DNA of 64,000 nucleotides from Wansuia hejianensis (lineage in GTDB: Bacteria; Bacillota; Clostridia; Lachnospirales; Lachnospiraceae), in assembly GCF_014337215.1 (NCBI RefSeq), contig NZ_CP060635.1, forward strand, positions 2,865,501 to 2,929,500, written 5' to 3'. This document shows positions 26,635 to 35,937 of the stretch, piece after piece. Under the pieces are notes generated by a model. The model had not been told where the DNA came from and did not search any database. It worked only from the letters and a program-made list of their open reading frames with translations. A program made the position numbers and the translations under genes. The number at the start of each line of letters is the position of its first letter. Within the stretch, counting starts at the first letter, position 1.

Positions 26635-27408
26635 TCATTCCAGTACCGCCAATTCCAAGCCATGGTGAACGGGATTACGGTACAGCTGGGTATTCAGGCC
26701 GTACGCCTGCCGCATATGCTCCGGGCTCATGACCTCCCCGGCCGTTCCCTGTGCTAGAAGCTCCCCCTCATGCAGCAGAAAGAACGTGTCGCAGTACCGC
26801 AGGGCGATGTTCAGATCGTGAACCGCAGCCAGCACCGTTTTTCCCTCACAAGCAAGCCTTTGGCCGAACTGGAACAGCTGCCTCTGGTAGCGCAGGTCCA
26901 GATTGGCCGTGGGCTCATCCAGCAGTACCACCCGGCTGTCCTGGGCCAGCGTCTTTGCAAAAAGAACCCGTTGCCGTTCCCCGCCCGAAATTCGCGTGAC
27001 TAAGACATCGGCGAACTCCAGCACACCCGTATCCCTCATGGCCTGCACCACAATCCGCTCATCTCCCTTCTCTCCCCAAAAGCCCTTTTTCCAGTAGGGA
27101 TAGCGTCCGAACTCTACCACCTGGCGGCAGGTAAAGTCAAATTCCAGATTGGTATTCTGATTCATTAGCGACACCAGCCGCGCCACTTCCTTTTCCGTAC
27201 AATCCCGGATATTTCTGCCCCAGACGCGCACCTCCCCAGAGCAAGCGTGAATCCCGTTGATACATTTCAGAAGGGTTGTTTTGCCCGCGCCGTTCGCCCC
27301 CAGCACCCCGGCAAAGCAGCCCCGGTCGGCAGACAGGGAAATATCCTTCAGAATCGTGCGGCCGCCGGCCTGAAAGGTAATGTGTTTTAATTCGACTCCC
27401 GGTTCCAT
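26635..27408 (-). CDS. btuD: Cobalamin/corrinoid ABC importer, ATPase subunit (BtuD-like)
   Basis: A 257-aa ABC ATPase of the Fe-siderophore/B12 class. The start ATG 27408 shares one base with the permease stop (TGATG). Walker A is GANGAGKTT, the Q-loop is in SLMNQNTN, the signature is ISGGERQRV, Walker B is VVLLDEPTANLD and the switch His is in AAVHDLN. The frame stays open far upstream, but that extension overlaps the permease and is not coding. Third gene of the riboswitch-3 operon. The substrate, B12 or another corrinoid, is inferred from the riboswitch. Confidence 0.9.
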   Translation of the reverse strand: MEPGVELKHITFQAGGRTILKDISLSADRGCFAGVLGANGAGKTTLLKCINGIHACSGEVRVWGRNIRDCTEKEVARLVSLMNQNTNLEFDFTCRQVVEFGRYPYWKKGFWGEKGDERIVVQAMRDTGVLEFADVLVTRISGGERQRVLFAKTLAQDSRVVLLDEPTANLDLRYQRQLFQFGQRLACEGKTVLAAVHDLNIALRYCDTFFLLHEGELLAQGTAGEVMSPEHMRQAYGLNTQLYRNPVHHGLELAVLE

Positions 27409-28424
27409 CAACGTGCCTGCTCCTTTCTGCTGCGATAGATGAGATAGAGAAAATACGGCGCTCCGATCACCGCCGTGAGGATACCCACCGCGATTTCCGC
27501 CGGAACCGCGATAGTCCTGGCCAGCAGGTCGCAGAACGTCAGGAACACCGCGCCGCCCATGGCGCTGGCGGGGATCAGATAGCGGTTGTCCGCCCCTATC
27601 AGAAGGCGGATGATGTGCGGGATGACAAGCCCCACAAACTGGATACCGCCGCTGACACAGACCGCCATGGCTGTGATCAGGCTGGTCACAAAGAGGAACT
27701 GTTTCCGGCTCCGGTAGGGGTTTAGCCCCACCGACTGGGCCTCTTCCTCTCCAAGCATCAGGATATTCAGCTTCCGTGCGTGCCAGAAAAGCCAGGTTGT
27801 GCCCAGCAGAATCGGCAGAACCACCAGCTTCACATGTTCCCATCGGGTGGAGGACAGGCTTCCCATGGACCAGTATAGGTATTCCTTCATCTGTCCCTCT
27901 TCCATATAACTCAGGATCAGCGAAACCATGGCGCGCAAAAAGGTGCTGACGGCGATTCCCGCCAGCACCAGCGTGAGGACGGAAACCTTTCCCTTCCTCG
28001 ATGAAAAGCTGAACACCCCGAAGGCCGTCAACAGCGCGCCCGCCACCGCCATCAGCGGCATGGCCAGAAAGGTGGCCGCCGAAAGCCCTGTGGCAATGGC
28101 CAGAATAGCTCCCAGGCTGGCTCCGCTGGTAATACCCAGCACACCCGTATCCGCCATAGGGTTTTTGTACACGCCCTGGATGACCGCGCCGGATACGGCG
28201 AAACCCATGCCGGTCAGCATGCTCAGCAGCACCCGTGGAAAACGGATGTTGAAGAGAATGTTGGTTCGCGCCTCCGAGACCGGAAATTCTGCCCCGAACA
28301 GCTCATTGGCCAGAATTTTCCCTGTTTCCTCCAGAGGCATGGCCACCGAACCGATGACCAGCCCCAGGATGAATATGACGGCCAGCGCAAAGCCCAAAAC
28401 GATAAATACGCGCTTTTTTCTCAT
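27408..28424 (-). CDS. btuC: Cobalamin/corrinoid ABC importer, permease (BtuC-like)
   Basis: A 338-aa FecCD-family permease, the normal length, with about ten hydrophobic helices. Family blocks are seen at FNIRFPRVLLSMLTGMGFAV, GAVIQGVYKNPMADTGVLGI and TSGASLGAI, and at QFVGLVIPHIIRLLIGADNR, the coupling region that contacts the ATPase. It lies between the binding-protein gene (18 bp away) and the ATPase gene (1-bp overlap), the standard order. It moves the corrinoid delivered by the lipoprotein across the cytoplasmic membrane. Substrate inferred from riboswitch 3. Confidence 0.92.
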   Translation of the reverse strand: MRKKRVFIVLGFALAVIFILGLVIGSVAMPLEETGKILANELFGAEFPVSEARTNILFNIRFPRVLLSMLTGMGFAVSGAVIQGVYKNPMADTGVLGITSGASLGAILAIATGLSAATFLAMPLMAVAGALLTAFGVFSFSSRKGKVSVLTLVLAGIAVSTFLRAMVSLILSYMEEGQMKEYLYWSMGSLSSTRWEHVKLVVLPILLGTTWLFWHARKLNILMLGEEEAQSVGLNPYRSRKQFLFVTSLITAMAVCVSGGIQFVGLVIPHIIRLLIGADNRYLIPASAMGGAVFLTFCDLLARTIAVPAEIAVGILTAVIGAPYFLYLIYRSRKEQAR

Positions 28425-28442
28425 ATGCCAGGCCTTCCCTTA

Positions 28443-29549
28443 TTATTTATAGAGATCCGGATAGCAACTCTCTGCGATAAACTCCAGCCCGTCCACCGCG
28501 AACTGGGAAACGTTCGTGATGGAGTTGTCCGTGGAGGCGTAAATTCTTCCGTTCTTCACCGCATCTACCGTCTGCAGGCTTTCGTCGCTTTTCAGGGTTT
28601 CCACAAAGGCCTGGAACTCCTCGTCCGTATCGGAAGCCCACTCCACCAGAATGATGACCTCCGGATTCATTTCCACGATCTGTTCCTTGGAAATCTTCGC
28701 CGTTCCCTCCAGTCCGGCCTCAGACGACACATTGACCGCTCCCGCCGTCGTCACCATATCGTCGAAAATCGTTCCCAGGGCATTGCTGCTCTCGTGCATG
28801 TTGTAAGCCATAACCCGGACCTTATCCTCTTCCGCGATCCCGTCCGCCACGGTCTCCACCGCCTGAATCCGTTCCTCCATATCCTGAACCAGAGCCTCTG
28901 TCTTTTCATCATCGCCCAGCAGGTAGCCCAGATCCTTCACAATCTGCACCTGCTCCTCCAGGGTTTTCGGCGTCGTATAGCCGTAGAAGGGGATGCCGCT
29001 ATCCGCAATCTGCGCCTTCAGGTCCTCGTCCACCCAACTGGAACCAATGATAAAATCCGGCTCCAGGTCCATCAGAATCTCCGCGTTTTCGTTGATTCTG
29101 GGAATATCCTCATAAACCGAAGCATCGGCCGCCAGATAGGCGCAGCCGTTGTCCAGGCCCGACAGGCCCGCAATAAATTCCGCGTCCGTCAGCCCCAGCA
29201 GCATTTCATCCGTGCCGAACACTAGGGACGCCACCCGCTCCGGACGGCTCTCCAGTATAACTGTCGTATCCTCGGATACCTGAAGCTCCCGGGGATAGGA
29301 CGCCTCTGCCGTCTCCCCGGAGGAGCCGGACGAGGCGGCTGAATCCGCGGCGCTGTCCTCCCCCGACGACGCACTCACAGAAGCCGACTCCGATGATGTG
29401 CCGGAAGAATCCGCAGCCTCCGTCCCGGAGGATGTGACCGCCGAGCCGGAGCTGGACGCATCGCCCCCTCCGCCGCATCCGGCCATCAGTCCCGCTCCCA
29501 GAGACAGCGCCGCCATTACCGCCAACATTCTTGTTTTCATTCGACTCAT
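28443..29549 (-). CDS. btuF: Cobalamin/corrinoid-binding lipoprotein (BtuF-like)
   Basis: A 368-aa lipoprotein. Start ATG 29549 has GGAGG 8 nt upstream; the frame extends further, but those codons lack features. The lipobox is LMAGC (Cys about 23), followed by a long Ser/Ala/Asp-rich linker to about residue 85. The periplasmic-binding-protein class III fold begins at YPRELQVSED, with RVASLVFGTDEMLLGL, PDFIIGSSW and EVIILVEW as typical blocks and a C-terminal VNVSSEAGLEGTAKISKEQ-type region earlier. It is the first gene after cobalamin riboswitch 3 and precedes the BtuC- and BtuD-like genes. On the outside of a Gram-positive membrane it would receive corrinoid, perhaps passed from the dockerin complex. 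Confidence 0.9.
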   Translation of the reverse strand: MSRMKTRMLAVMAALSLGAGLMAGCGGGGDASSSGSAVTSSGTEAADSSGTSSESASVSASSGEDSAADSAASSGSSGETAEASYPRELQVSEDTTVILESRPERVASLVFGTDEMLLGLTDAEFIAGLSGLDNGCAYLAADASVYEDIPRINENAEILMDLEPDFIIGSSWVDEDLKAQIADSGIPFYGYTTPKTLEEQVQIVKDLGYLLGDDEKTEALVQDMEERIQAVETVADGIAEEDKVRVMAYNMHESSNALGTIFDDMVTTAGAVNVSSEAGLEGTAKISKEQIVEMNPEVIILVEWASDTDEEFQAFVETLKSDESLQTVDAVKNGRIYASTDNSITNVSQFAVDGLEFIAESCYPDLYK

Positions 29550-29694
29550 GATTTTTTCCTCCTGTCCTTCCATAAAGATGCTTCTGGCTCTGTGTCTGCC
29601 CAAATAAAAAGAACCCCCATTGCATACAATGGCGATTCACAGTTTTCCAACTCAGGCCACTCTTTTTCCCACCAAAAAGCAATGTTTTTTCTCG

Positions 29695-29870
29695 CAAGGC
29701 AGGTCTCCTGGCTGAAATCGTCATCTGCTCCGCCTTCCCAGGAACGAATCCCAGTGGCGTCTTGGAACAGATATAATTATCACAGTAAAGCGGGCTGCCG
29801 CAGATTCTCACTGCATTCCCTTTTCAACACAGCATAGCTGTGTACCCTGCAAGTTGTCCCTATTCTGTTT
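29695..29870 (-). promoter_or_regulatory. Cobalamin riboswitch 3, upstream of the BtuFCD operon
   Basis: Minus strand: an ACACAGCTATGCTGTGT hairpin, AAAAGGGAATGCAGTGAGAA, CGGCAGCCCGC, TTACTGTGATAA, GCCACTGGGA, GGGAAGGCGG, and the closing consensus B12 box AGCCAGGAGACCTGCC (29713-29698). This is a canonical cobalamin riboswitch, about 150 bp ahead of the binding-protein start. Confidence 0.96.
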
Positions 29871-29891
29871 TACTTTCGAAAGTACAGGCTA

Positions 29892-29921
29892 AGTATAGCC
29901 GATTCTTCTTCTTTTTGTAAA
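29892..29921 (-). promoter_or_regulatory. Promoter of the BtuFCD operon
   Basis: TTTACA (29921-29916), an 18-bp spacer and TATACT (29897-29892) on the minus strand, just ahead of riboswitch 3. Confidence 0.65.
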
Positions 29922-29970
29922 GTATCAAATCGGCATATATTTATTCCAAAATCATATTGTTCGCTGCCGT

Positions 29971-30876
29971 TCACCGTGCGCTGTCATTCAAAAATTCCCG
30001 AATCAGTTTCTTGACCTCCTCTATGTCCCTTTTATTCCATACCGCCATAATACTCTGCTCCTCGCAGAAGGGAATCAGCCGCACCCGGCGGTTGTCCTCA
30101 GGATAGAAAAGCCTCGGCCCCAGCGTAATTCCCTGGCCGATTTCCACCTGTACGACAGCCGTCACATCGCTGTTCACATAACGAACCGATTCCGGCCTGA
30201 CCTGATGTTCTACGCAGAGACGGTGGATGCCGCACTGCTTCTGAGGGCTGTTCTCTGGCTGTCCAAAAATCAGCCGCTGACCGTTCAGGTCATCGTAGGT
30301 CATGGCGGATAGCTTTGCCAGAGGACTTTTCTCATGAACCACCGCCACCAGCGGGCAGGTTCCCACCTTCTTGGTCTCAAAGCAGTCCTGGCCCTCGGGA
30401 ATATCCGTTTCCAGTAGAAAGGCCATGTCCAGCTCCTTTTTCTGCAGGTCCTCCAGCAGCAAGGCGCGGTTCTCTCGTTTGACCCGAATGTCCAAATCGG
30501 GCTTCCGCCGGGCCAAACCTTCCACAAACGGAAAAAGAAATCCGGAGGTATTCAGCACGGGAAAACAGCCGATGGAAAAATTGCTCATCTCAAACCGCTG
30601 AAGGCGGCTGGCCTCCGCCAGGTCCCGTTTGTAGCTGTCCAGCATTTTCTTCCACATCTCATACAGGTGTTTCCCCGCCCTAGTTAGCCGGACGCTGCGC
30701 CCCTCCCGGGCCAGCAGCGGAAGCCCCAGCTGCTCCTCCAGGGCGATCATCTTCTTGCTGAGCAGGGGCTGGGCGATATACAGCCGTTCCGCAGCCTGGG
30801 TGATGCTTCCCGCCTCGGCCACAGTTAAAAAATACTGAATCTGCCGTAGCGTCACGTCAAAAATCCCGTTCTGCAT
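29971..30876 (-). CDS. LysR-family transcriptional regulator
   Basis: A 301-aa regulator. The start ATG 30876 is chosen because GGAGGAG lies about 8 nt upstream and the helix-turn-helix begins at once: LRQIQYFLTVAEAGSITQAAERLYIAQPLLSKKMIALEEQLG (residues about 9-50) is the LysR DNA-binding helix set. Residues about 95-295 form the type 2 periplasmic-like effector domain (FSIGCFPVLNTSGFLFPF and GQGITLGPRLFYPEDNRRVR). An extended -10 (TGCTATAGT) lies upstream. The gene is followed on the same strand by the promoter and riboswitch of the B12 importer. It may act on that operon or elsewhere, and the effector is unknown. It is the last host-type gene before the conjugative element. Confidence 0.92.
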   Translation of the reverse strand: MQNGIFDVTLRQIQYFLTVAEAGSITQAAERLYIAQPLLSKKMIALEEQLGLPLLAREGRSVRLTRAGKHLYEMWKKMLDSYKRDLAEASRLQRFEMSNFSIGCFPVLNTSGFLFPFVEGLARRKPDLDIRVKRENRALLLEDLQKKELDMAFLLETDIPEGQDCFETKKVGTCPLVAVVHEKSPLAKLSAMTYDDLNGQRLIFGQPENSPQKQCGIHRLCVEHQVRPESVRYVNSDVTAVVQVEIGQGITLGPRLFYPEDNRRVRLIPFCEEQSIMAVWNKRDIEEVKKLIREFLNDSAR

Positions 30877-30985
30877 CTTTTTTCTCCTCCTTGTGCTACT
30901 ACTATAGCACAGACCGCCGCCGTTGGAAATGTTTTTGCCTGTATCTGCCGCATCTTCTGACAGATAAATAACAGGCATTGTGATG

Positions 30986-33118
30986 TCAAAAAGCCTTTCT
31001 CTCTTGGATTTCTGCCATTTGCCTTTTAATCTCTGCATCCTGCTCCCCTCGTTCCAAAGCGCTCAAAATCTGATCCATTTCTTCTGTTCCAACTCGCTTC
31101 ACAAATGCTAAGATGCACGCCCACAAGGGCTGGCTGAAATCGATTGGGAGTTTTGTACCGACCATCGGCACATCTTTTTCATGTTCTTGCGTTGTTTCTT
31201 CCTGGGGATGTAGATTCAGATGCAGGAAATCAGCTTCTGATAATTGGATTTTTACAGCTCCCTTATCCTCTGGTGTTTCTAACCACTCCAGAACCATCGG
31301 AGTTTCCGCATCTTCCCGTATGGTATGGGCCAGCCCCCGGCTATTCTTGATTACCTTCACAGGATGCTCATAACCTCCGCTTTTATTCAAGGCGATTGCG
31401 CTTCGATACGGGCCCTCTTTTTCTGGCATCTCCCAGGGAAGGGCTTTCCGATCCCGAACCGGGAGCTGCCCCTCTAGAAAAATAATACACTCCTTCCGAT
31501 CCATCCGGCGAACCTCCGATGGTGTCATCAGTTCCCGGCCGGTCCGATTATAATTTACGCTACCACTTTTCCCGGACTGCCCGTCACTGGCCGTATCAAT
31601 CGTCATTTTGCCAATGAGTTCTGATATATATTTGTGAGTTTCCAGCGCTCCGGATCCGCTGCCTAGGTACATAAGCACCGCACAGTTGTCCATCAGGATC
31701 TGCCATTTATCCCCCGGATACAGGGTTTTTAGCTGCGCCACAGACTGTAGGATCGGAATCAGGGCAATATTCCGGGAGCGTACAACGCCCATTAAACTGT
31801 CCACCGCATAGGGCCTGGCACCCGCGTAAAATTCATCCATCCAGATCTCTAATGGGATCGGCAAACTTCCTCCCCTGTCACGGAAATCTTCATCGGCCAT
31901 TCGCATCAGAACGCTTAGTGCCTGCGTATAGAGTGTCGAACAAATGAAATTGAAAGATTTATCATCATCCGGGACACATAAAAACAGTGCTATTTTCTGA
32001 TTGGTTGGATGCTCTACTGTCCCGCCAACACCTGTTCCAAACTCCCGCAAATGGATGTCATCCCCGGAAAAAATTCGTTTTATTCCCTCAGTTTCAAACA
32101 ACTTCAGCATCGCATTGACAATGATAATAATGCTTCTTACGGTTTCCTCTGCGCCGCGCTTTAACTTTCGGTAATCTCGGACAGCCGGATGATCCGGGCC
32201 ATATTTTTCCGCCAACTTGTCCATTTTTAGCTGCAGCACCGTAGGTGGATTATCCCCCTCTTCCGTCGGATGATCTGTTGCAAGTGTCGCTTCATCATTG
32301 ACCAGCTGCATAATCTGATTCATATTGCCTACTCTCCCCTCCTCTTTTGCAACTGCCCATTCATGGAAAAATACAGACTGCAAATACAAACAGGCCCCAT
32401 CCTGCCAGAATGGGTCACCCTTGGCCACATCCGGCGGGGTCAGGGAATCCTGAATGGCCGCAATCATCCGGATAATATCCTCCTCGGTTTCCACATACTC
32501 AAACGGGTTAAACCGATCCGAACGATCCGGCTCCTTTAAGTTCAGACATCGAATGGTGTATTCTTGACTTTTTAAATAGTTTCCATATCGATACAGCAGC
32601 TCCCCTTTTACATCCAGCACGATATAATTACAGGACGCCTGCAATAAATTTGGCGTTACAACGGAATTCGTTTTATAGGTTCCACTGCTTCCAATGACCA
32701 GCATATTATTATTGGATAGCTTTGCCTCTCCTTCCCGCGTAATTGCAAGATGCCTGCTTAAGATCCGGTTTTTCTGCGGATCTTTATCCCGGAGTTTTTT
32801 ATCCAGTGCCCGGACATCCGCCCACTCCTCTGTTCCATACTCACAACCGCTGTGAAAATTGCGATAATGGGTCTGCAAGTACAGGGCCAGAAAAATCCAG
32901 ATAAGGAAACCAACACACAGACAGGCCGGCGTCTTTTCATTCCACCAGATAGTAAACGGATGCCGGATAATATACAAGGCATACCCCTGCATGTTTGAAA
33001 ATGACAAATCCTCATAGCAAAACAAACCGGACAGGTAATAGCTGATAAGCAACATTCCAGCCAGAAGTAACAAATATAACCACCATGGTATCTTCCGTTT
33101 TTCAATCATCCTCTTCAT
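30986..33118 (-). CDS. Type IV coupling protein (VirD4/TraG)
   Basis: A 710-aa ATPase. The start ATG 33118 overlaps the methyltransferase stop (ATGA). Two N-terminal membrane helices (about 9-28 and 62-81) anchor it. Walker A is VIGSSGTYKTNS, a TraG-type P-loop variant; Walker B is near IWMDEFYAG. The blocks NYIVLDVKGELL, SDRFNPFEYV and VRSRNIALIPILQSVAQL are typical for VirD4/TraG. It recruits the relaxase-DNA complex to the secretion channel. A 17-bp palindrome lies inside its 3' part, encoding VPMVGT. It is the last gene of the mobilisation operon and the left visible limit of the element, 110 bp from the LysR start. Confidence 0.93.
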   Translation of the reverse strand: MKRMIEKRKIPWWLYLLLLAGMLLISYYLSGLFCYEDLSFSNMQGYALYIIRHPFTIWWNEKTPACLCVGFLIWIFLALYLQTHYRNFHSGCEYGTEEWADVRALDKKLRDKDPQKNRILSRHLAITREGEAKLSNNNMLVIGSSGTYKTNSVVTPNLLQASCNYIVLDVKGELLYRYGNYLKSQEYTIRCLNLKEPDRSDRFNPFEYVETEEDIIRMIAAIQDSLTPPDVAKGDPFWQDGACLYLQSVFFHEWAVAKEEGRVGNMNQIMQLVNDEATLATDHPTEEGDNPPTVLQLKMDKLAEKYGPDHPAVRDYRKLKRGAEETVRSIIIIVNAMLKLFETEGIKRIFSGDDIHLREFGTGVGGTVEHPTNQKIALFLCVPDDDKSFNFICSTLYTQALSVLMRMADEDFRDRGGSLPIPLEIWMDEFYAGARPYAVDSLMGVVRSRNIALIPILQSVAQLKTLYPGDKWQILMDNCAVLMYLGSGSGALETHKYISELIGKMTIDTASDGQSGKSGSVNYNRTGRELMTPSEVRRMDRKECIIFLEGQLPVRDRKALPWEMPEKEGPYRSAIALNKSGGYEHPVKVIKNSRGLAHTIREDAETPMVLEWLETPEDKGAVKIQLSEADFLHLNLHPQEETTQEHEKDVPMVGTKLPIDFSQPLWACILAFVKRVGTEEMDQILSALERGEQDAEIKRQMAEIQERKAF
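31155..31171. repeat. 17-bp palindrome, copy 1 (in the coupling-protein gene)
   Basis: GTACCGACCATCGGCAC, two changes from the consensus. Within coding sequence, encoding VPMVGT on the minus strand. Confidence 0.75.
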
Positions 33119-34179
33119 CCTTTTAAAGCTTCCGCAACTCCGGCCATAATATACTCTGCACACGGAAGAGCAATCGCATTTCCAAGAGCCCGGCATCGTG
33201 CAGCCGGACTCACAGGTTCACCTTCTGCCCCATACGCTGTCCATCCATCCGGCAACCCAATCAGCCGTTCGCACTCCAGCGGTGTCACGTACCGGATCAC
33301 CCCGTCTCTTTCTTTTCCTTCATACCAGAAAGAAAACATATTTACTGATCCAGAGAGCAAGGTGGGAAAAGGACCATTTGGCCTTCCAAAGCTCCGGAAG
33401 AACGCAGATGCATCTTTGTTTTTGGCCGACTGGCGCATCCGACGTTCTTCGAAGGGATGGAGGATGGGTACCTTCCCCCTTGGCGCAGCAGTAAGTATTC
33501 GATCCACTCGGGTGGCCTGCAGCCCGCCCGAACAGCCAGCGTCAGAATATGTATGCAATTCACGGGGTTTAAATAATACCGTTCTGGCACGTTTTCCTCT
33601 AAAATCTGCCACCAGGAAGATCCTGCGTCTTCTTGCCAACCGTCTGCCGCCTCCCCAATACTGGGCGTCCATAAGCCGCCAACAGAGATCGGGGCCATGC
33701 CCTCCCACCAGTCCGGCATTCGCCCATTTCCCAACGCCAGGTATTGGAATGCCGGTGCCTTGGAATGCTTCCAGTACGGCTCGGAAATCCATCCCGTTTC
33801 CTGATGTAAAAGCTCCTGCAACGTTTTCCCAAACAGCGAAAACTGGATATAAGCCATGACTTGCACACCTCATCTCTTTTATAATTCGAATTGCATCGTA
33901 AAACAGCCCGGATTTGCTTCCGGAAAGCCCTTCCCTTGCACCCATAGTGGATAAATTCTGACAGGGAGAACCAAATGTGATCACGTGTACCGGCTGAATC
34001 GCCCCGCCATTTAACTTCGTAATGTCCCCCAAATGCTCCATCTCCGGAAAGTGCCGCTTTGTAATCGATATAGGAACTTTTTCGATCTCACTGGCCCACA
34101 CCGGCCGAATCCCAAATCGGGAGGCCGCCAGGGGAAATACGCCGATCCCATCAAATAAACTCCCCAATGTTAGTTTCAT
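33115..34179 (-). CDS. DNA (cytosine-5) methyltransferase of the element
   Basis: A 354-aa C5-methyltransferase. Motif I is LFDGIGVFPLAASRFG, motif IV with the catalytic Cys is GSPCQNLS, motif VI is WENV, motif VIII is RRRRIFLVADF, motif IX is VTPLECERLIGLPDGW and motif X is GNAIALPCAEYI. There is no restriction enzyme beside it, so it is an orphan enzyme, as often seen in Tn1549-like elements, where it probably protects transferred DNA. The stop overlaps the coupling-protein start by 4 bp. The sequence recognised is unknown. Confidence 0.93.
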   Translation of the reverse strand: MKLTLGSLFDGIGVFPLAASRFGIRPVWASEIEKVPISITKRHFPEMEHLGDITKLNGGAIQPVHVITFGSPCQNLSTMGAREGLSGSKSGLFYDAIRIIKEMRCASHGLYPVFAVWENVAGAFTSGNGMDFRAVLEAFQGTGIPIPGVGKWANAGLVGGHGPDLCWRLMDAQYWGGGRRLARRRRIFLVADFRGKRARTVLFKPRELHTYSDAGCSGGLQATRVDRILTAAPRGKVPILHPFEERRMRQSAKNKDASAFFRSFGRPNGPFPTLLSGSVNMFSFWYEGKERDGVIRYVTPLECERLIGLPDGWTAYGAEGEPVSPAARCRALGNAIALPCAEYIMAGVAEALKG

Positions 34180-34189
34180 GCCGTCTCCT

Positions 34190-35473
34190 TTACCGTGCCA
34201 TGACTGGCGGCGCTTTGGGAACCACTTTTCCTACCGCCTCTACCGCTTTTTTTACCGGTTCCATACGCCGTTCCCGGAAGGTTTCTGTTACCTGATCAAA
34301 ACTCCGGAACAGTGCCGCGCCGTCTTTATAATCCGTGATCCAATTTCCCTTCCGATCTAAAACTTCCGGTCGTTCATCCCGGCTGATAAATGCAATATAA
34401 CGTTCTCGTTCGCTGTCTCCCACAGAAAACACCTGCTGCATCGGCACCTTTAAGGTGGCCTCGTTCTCACCATATCTTCCCGGAATCCGGCAGTAAAAAT
34501 GCTCTCTGTCCCGTTCCTGATAAGCAGTCGCCTGCTGACCTGCGATTAACGTATCCGCATCAATAGACAGCCTCACATAGCTATTATCCAGAAAATACCG
34601 GGCAAATTCCGGATTTTCAGCAGGCAATGGTTTTCGTCCTAATCTTTCTAGCTGCTGCTCCACACTCCCTTTACCTGCTCTTTCATAAGATGCAGCCGCC
34701 GCCTGGTATTTCGGATCTATGGAATTAACATATTCTTCCGCACTGCGCTTTGCCGTATCCTGGTATTGGCTGACCGTCATATCCCGGATTTCCTCCGGCT
34801 TCTGGCCGGCCCGAAGCAATTCGTCCTTTAAAAGGTTATACCAATGACGTACTTTAGATAAATCTGTGTCCGCCACGAGGAACTGTACCTGTCCATCCCC
34901 TACATGCAGATCCGGCAAGAGGGAATAATTTACACGCAGACTCTGAAAATCTTCTTCGATCTGGCGAATCCGATCCTCGCCCGGGATGGAGAGGATACTG
35001 GCCCGTTTATCCGTCAAGGACAGCAAATCCTTCTGCCGGCTTTCTCCTCCGGACAGCTGCTGATCCAGATAGGCGTTAAAGAACGCGCCGAATTTCTGTC
35101 TATCCTTCTGATAGACGCAAATCTGGAACGCCTGGTCTTTGACATTCAGATCCGGCAGGATATGATAGCGGATTCCCATCCGATCCAGATCACTCTTTAC
35201 CTTTTTTAAAAATTGATCCAGCTGCCCATCTGGGGCATCCGTAAGCCGGTAAGGAATATGAATAATGTCATAATTTCCTCCCGACGCTCTCAAAAATTGC
35301 TCAAACCGCCGTACCTCTCCGCCTTTCAAGACATGTTCTCGGTGGAGCCGACAGATCAGCTGGTAGATCTGCAGCACCGCCGTGGCCCCATTTCTCGCTA
35401 TCATATTCATGCTGTACTGGCCCCTTTGGATCTGCATCATCATTTCATTCATCACTTGATCGGTTTCCGACAT
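34190..35473 (-). CDS. PcfB/DUF3801-like conjugation accessory protein
   Basis: A 427-aa soluble protein. The first 200 residues (GATAVLQIYQLICRLHREH, then FEQFLRASGGNYDIIHIPYR and DLDRMGIRYHILPDLNVKDQ) resemble the PcfB/DUF3801 proteins that sit beside coupling proteins in Gram-positive conjugative systems. A half-repeat (RVNYSLLPDLHVGDGQVQFLV) suggests an internal duplication. The C-terminal part (about 280-380) is beta-rich, with NSYVRLSIDADT and YCRIPGRYGENEATLKVP. The position, two genes upstream of the coupling protein, fits. The family call is moderate, and the C-terminal half is not recognised. Confidence 0.55.
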   Translation of the reverse strand: MSETDQVMNEMMMQIQRGQYSMNMIARNGATAVLQIYQLICRLHREHVLKGGEVRRFEQFLRASGGNYDIIHIPYRLTDAPDGQLDQFLKKVKSDLDRMGIRYHILPDLNVKDQAFQICVYQKDRQKFGAFFNAYLDQQLSGGESRQKDLLSLTDKRASILSIPGEDRIRQIEEDFQSLRVNYSLLPDLHVGDGQVQFLVADTDLSKVRHWYNLLKDELLRAGQKPEEIRDMTVSQYQDTAKRSAEEYVNSIDPKYQAAAASYERAGKGSVEQQLERLGRKPLPAENPEFARYFLDNSYVRLSIDADTLIAGQQATAYQERDREHFYCRIPGRYGENEATLKVPMQQVFSVGDSERERYIAFISRDERPEVLDRKGNWITDYKDGAALFRSFDQVTETFRERRMEPVKKAVEAVGKVVPKAPPVMAR

Positions 35474-35513
35474 ATAATTTTCTCCCTTCTATCCGTCCAT
35501 TTTTTCTTATTTC

Positions 35514-35918
35514 TCAATGTTTCCCCGGAACTTTTATTTCCGAAAATTGAAACCGTGTCGGCTTCTTTTCCCCTCTTACTTCCTGTTTCCGATCCTGTTC
35601 AAATTCCAGGCCGGTATGCTCCAATTTTTGCTGTTTTTTCCATGCCTCCTCCGCGCGAGAAAACGCCAGCGGCTTTTTTCCTGCACATACTGGTGTTTCT
35701 GTATCCCGCATTACAATTTGATAGCTATTGTTACTCAGGATAATTCGATACTTCCATTCCGGATGGAACTCCTGCAAGCGATCCAGGCAAGCAAGATTCG
35801 CCGCCCGCAGTGCTTGAAGTTCCCCTTCCATCTGTTCGATCAGCCAATCTAATCGTTGCAGCCCTTCCTGATATTTTGATATTTGCCCCTGCCTTTTGTT
35901 TACTTCTTTTCTCCGCAT
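35514..35918 (-). CDS. Hypothetical small element protein with coiled coil
   Basis: A 134-aa basic protein. Residues 1-50 are a likely coiled coil (RLDWLIEQMEGELQALRAAN). The middle has a short beta segment (WKYRIILSNNSYQIVMRD), and the C-terminus is charged (RKQEVRGEKKPTRFQF). No signal or membrane segment. It lies 19 bp downstream of the DUF5688 gene and 40 bp upstream of the PcfB-like gene on the same strand, so it is part of the mobilisation operon. Function unknown. Confidence 0.6.
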   Translation of the reverse strand: MRRKEVNKRQGQISKYQEGLQRLDWLIEQMEGELQALRAANLACLDRLQEFHPEWKYRIILSNNSYQIVMRDTETPVCAGKKPLAFSRAEEAWKKQQKLEHTGLEFEQDRKQEVRGEKKPTRFQFSEIKVPGKH

Positions 35919-35937
35919 GGCTTTTACCTCTCATTCA

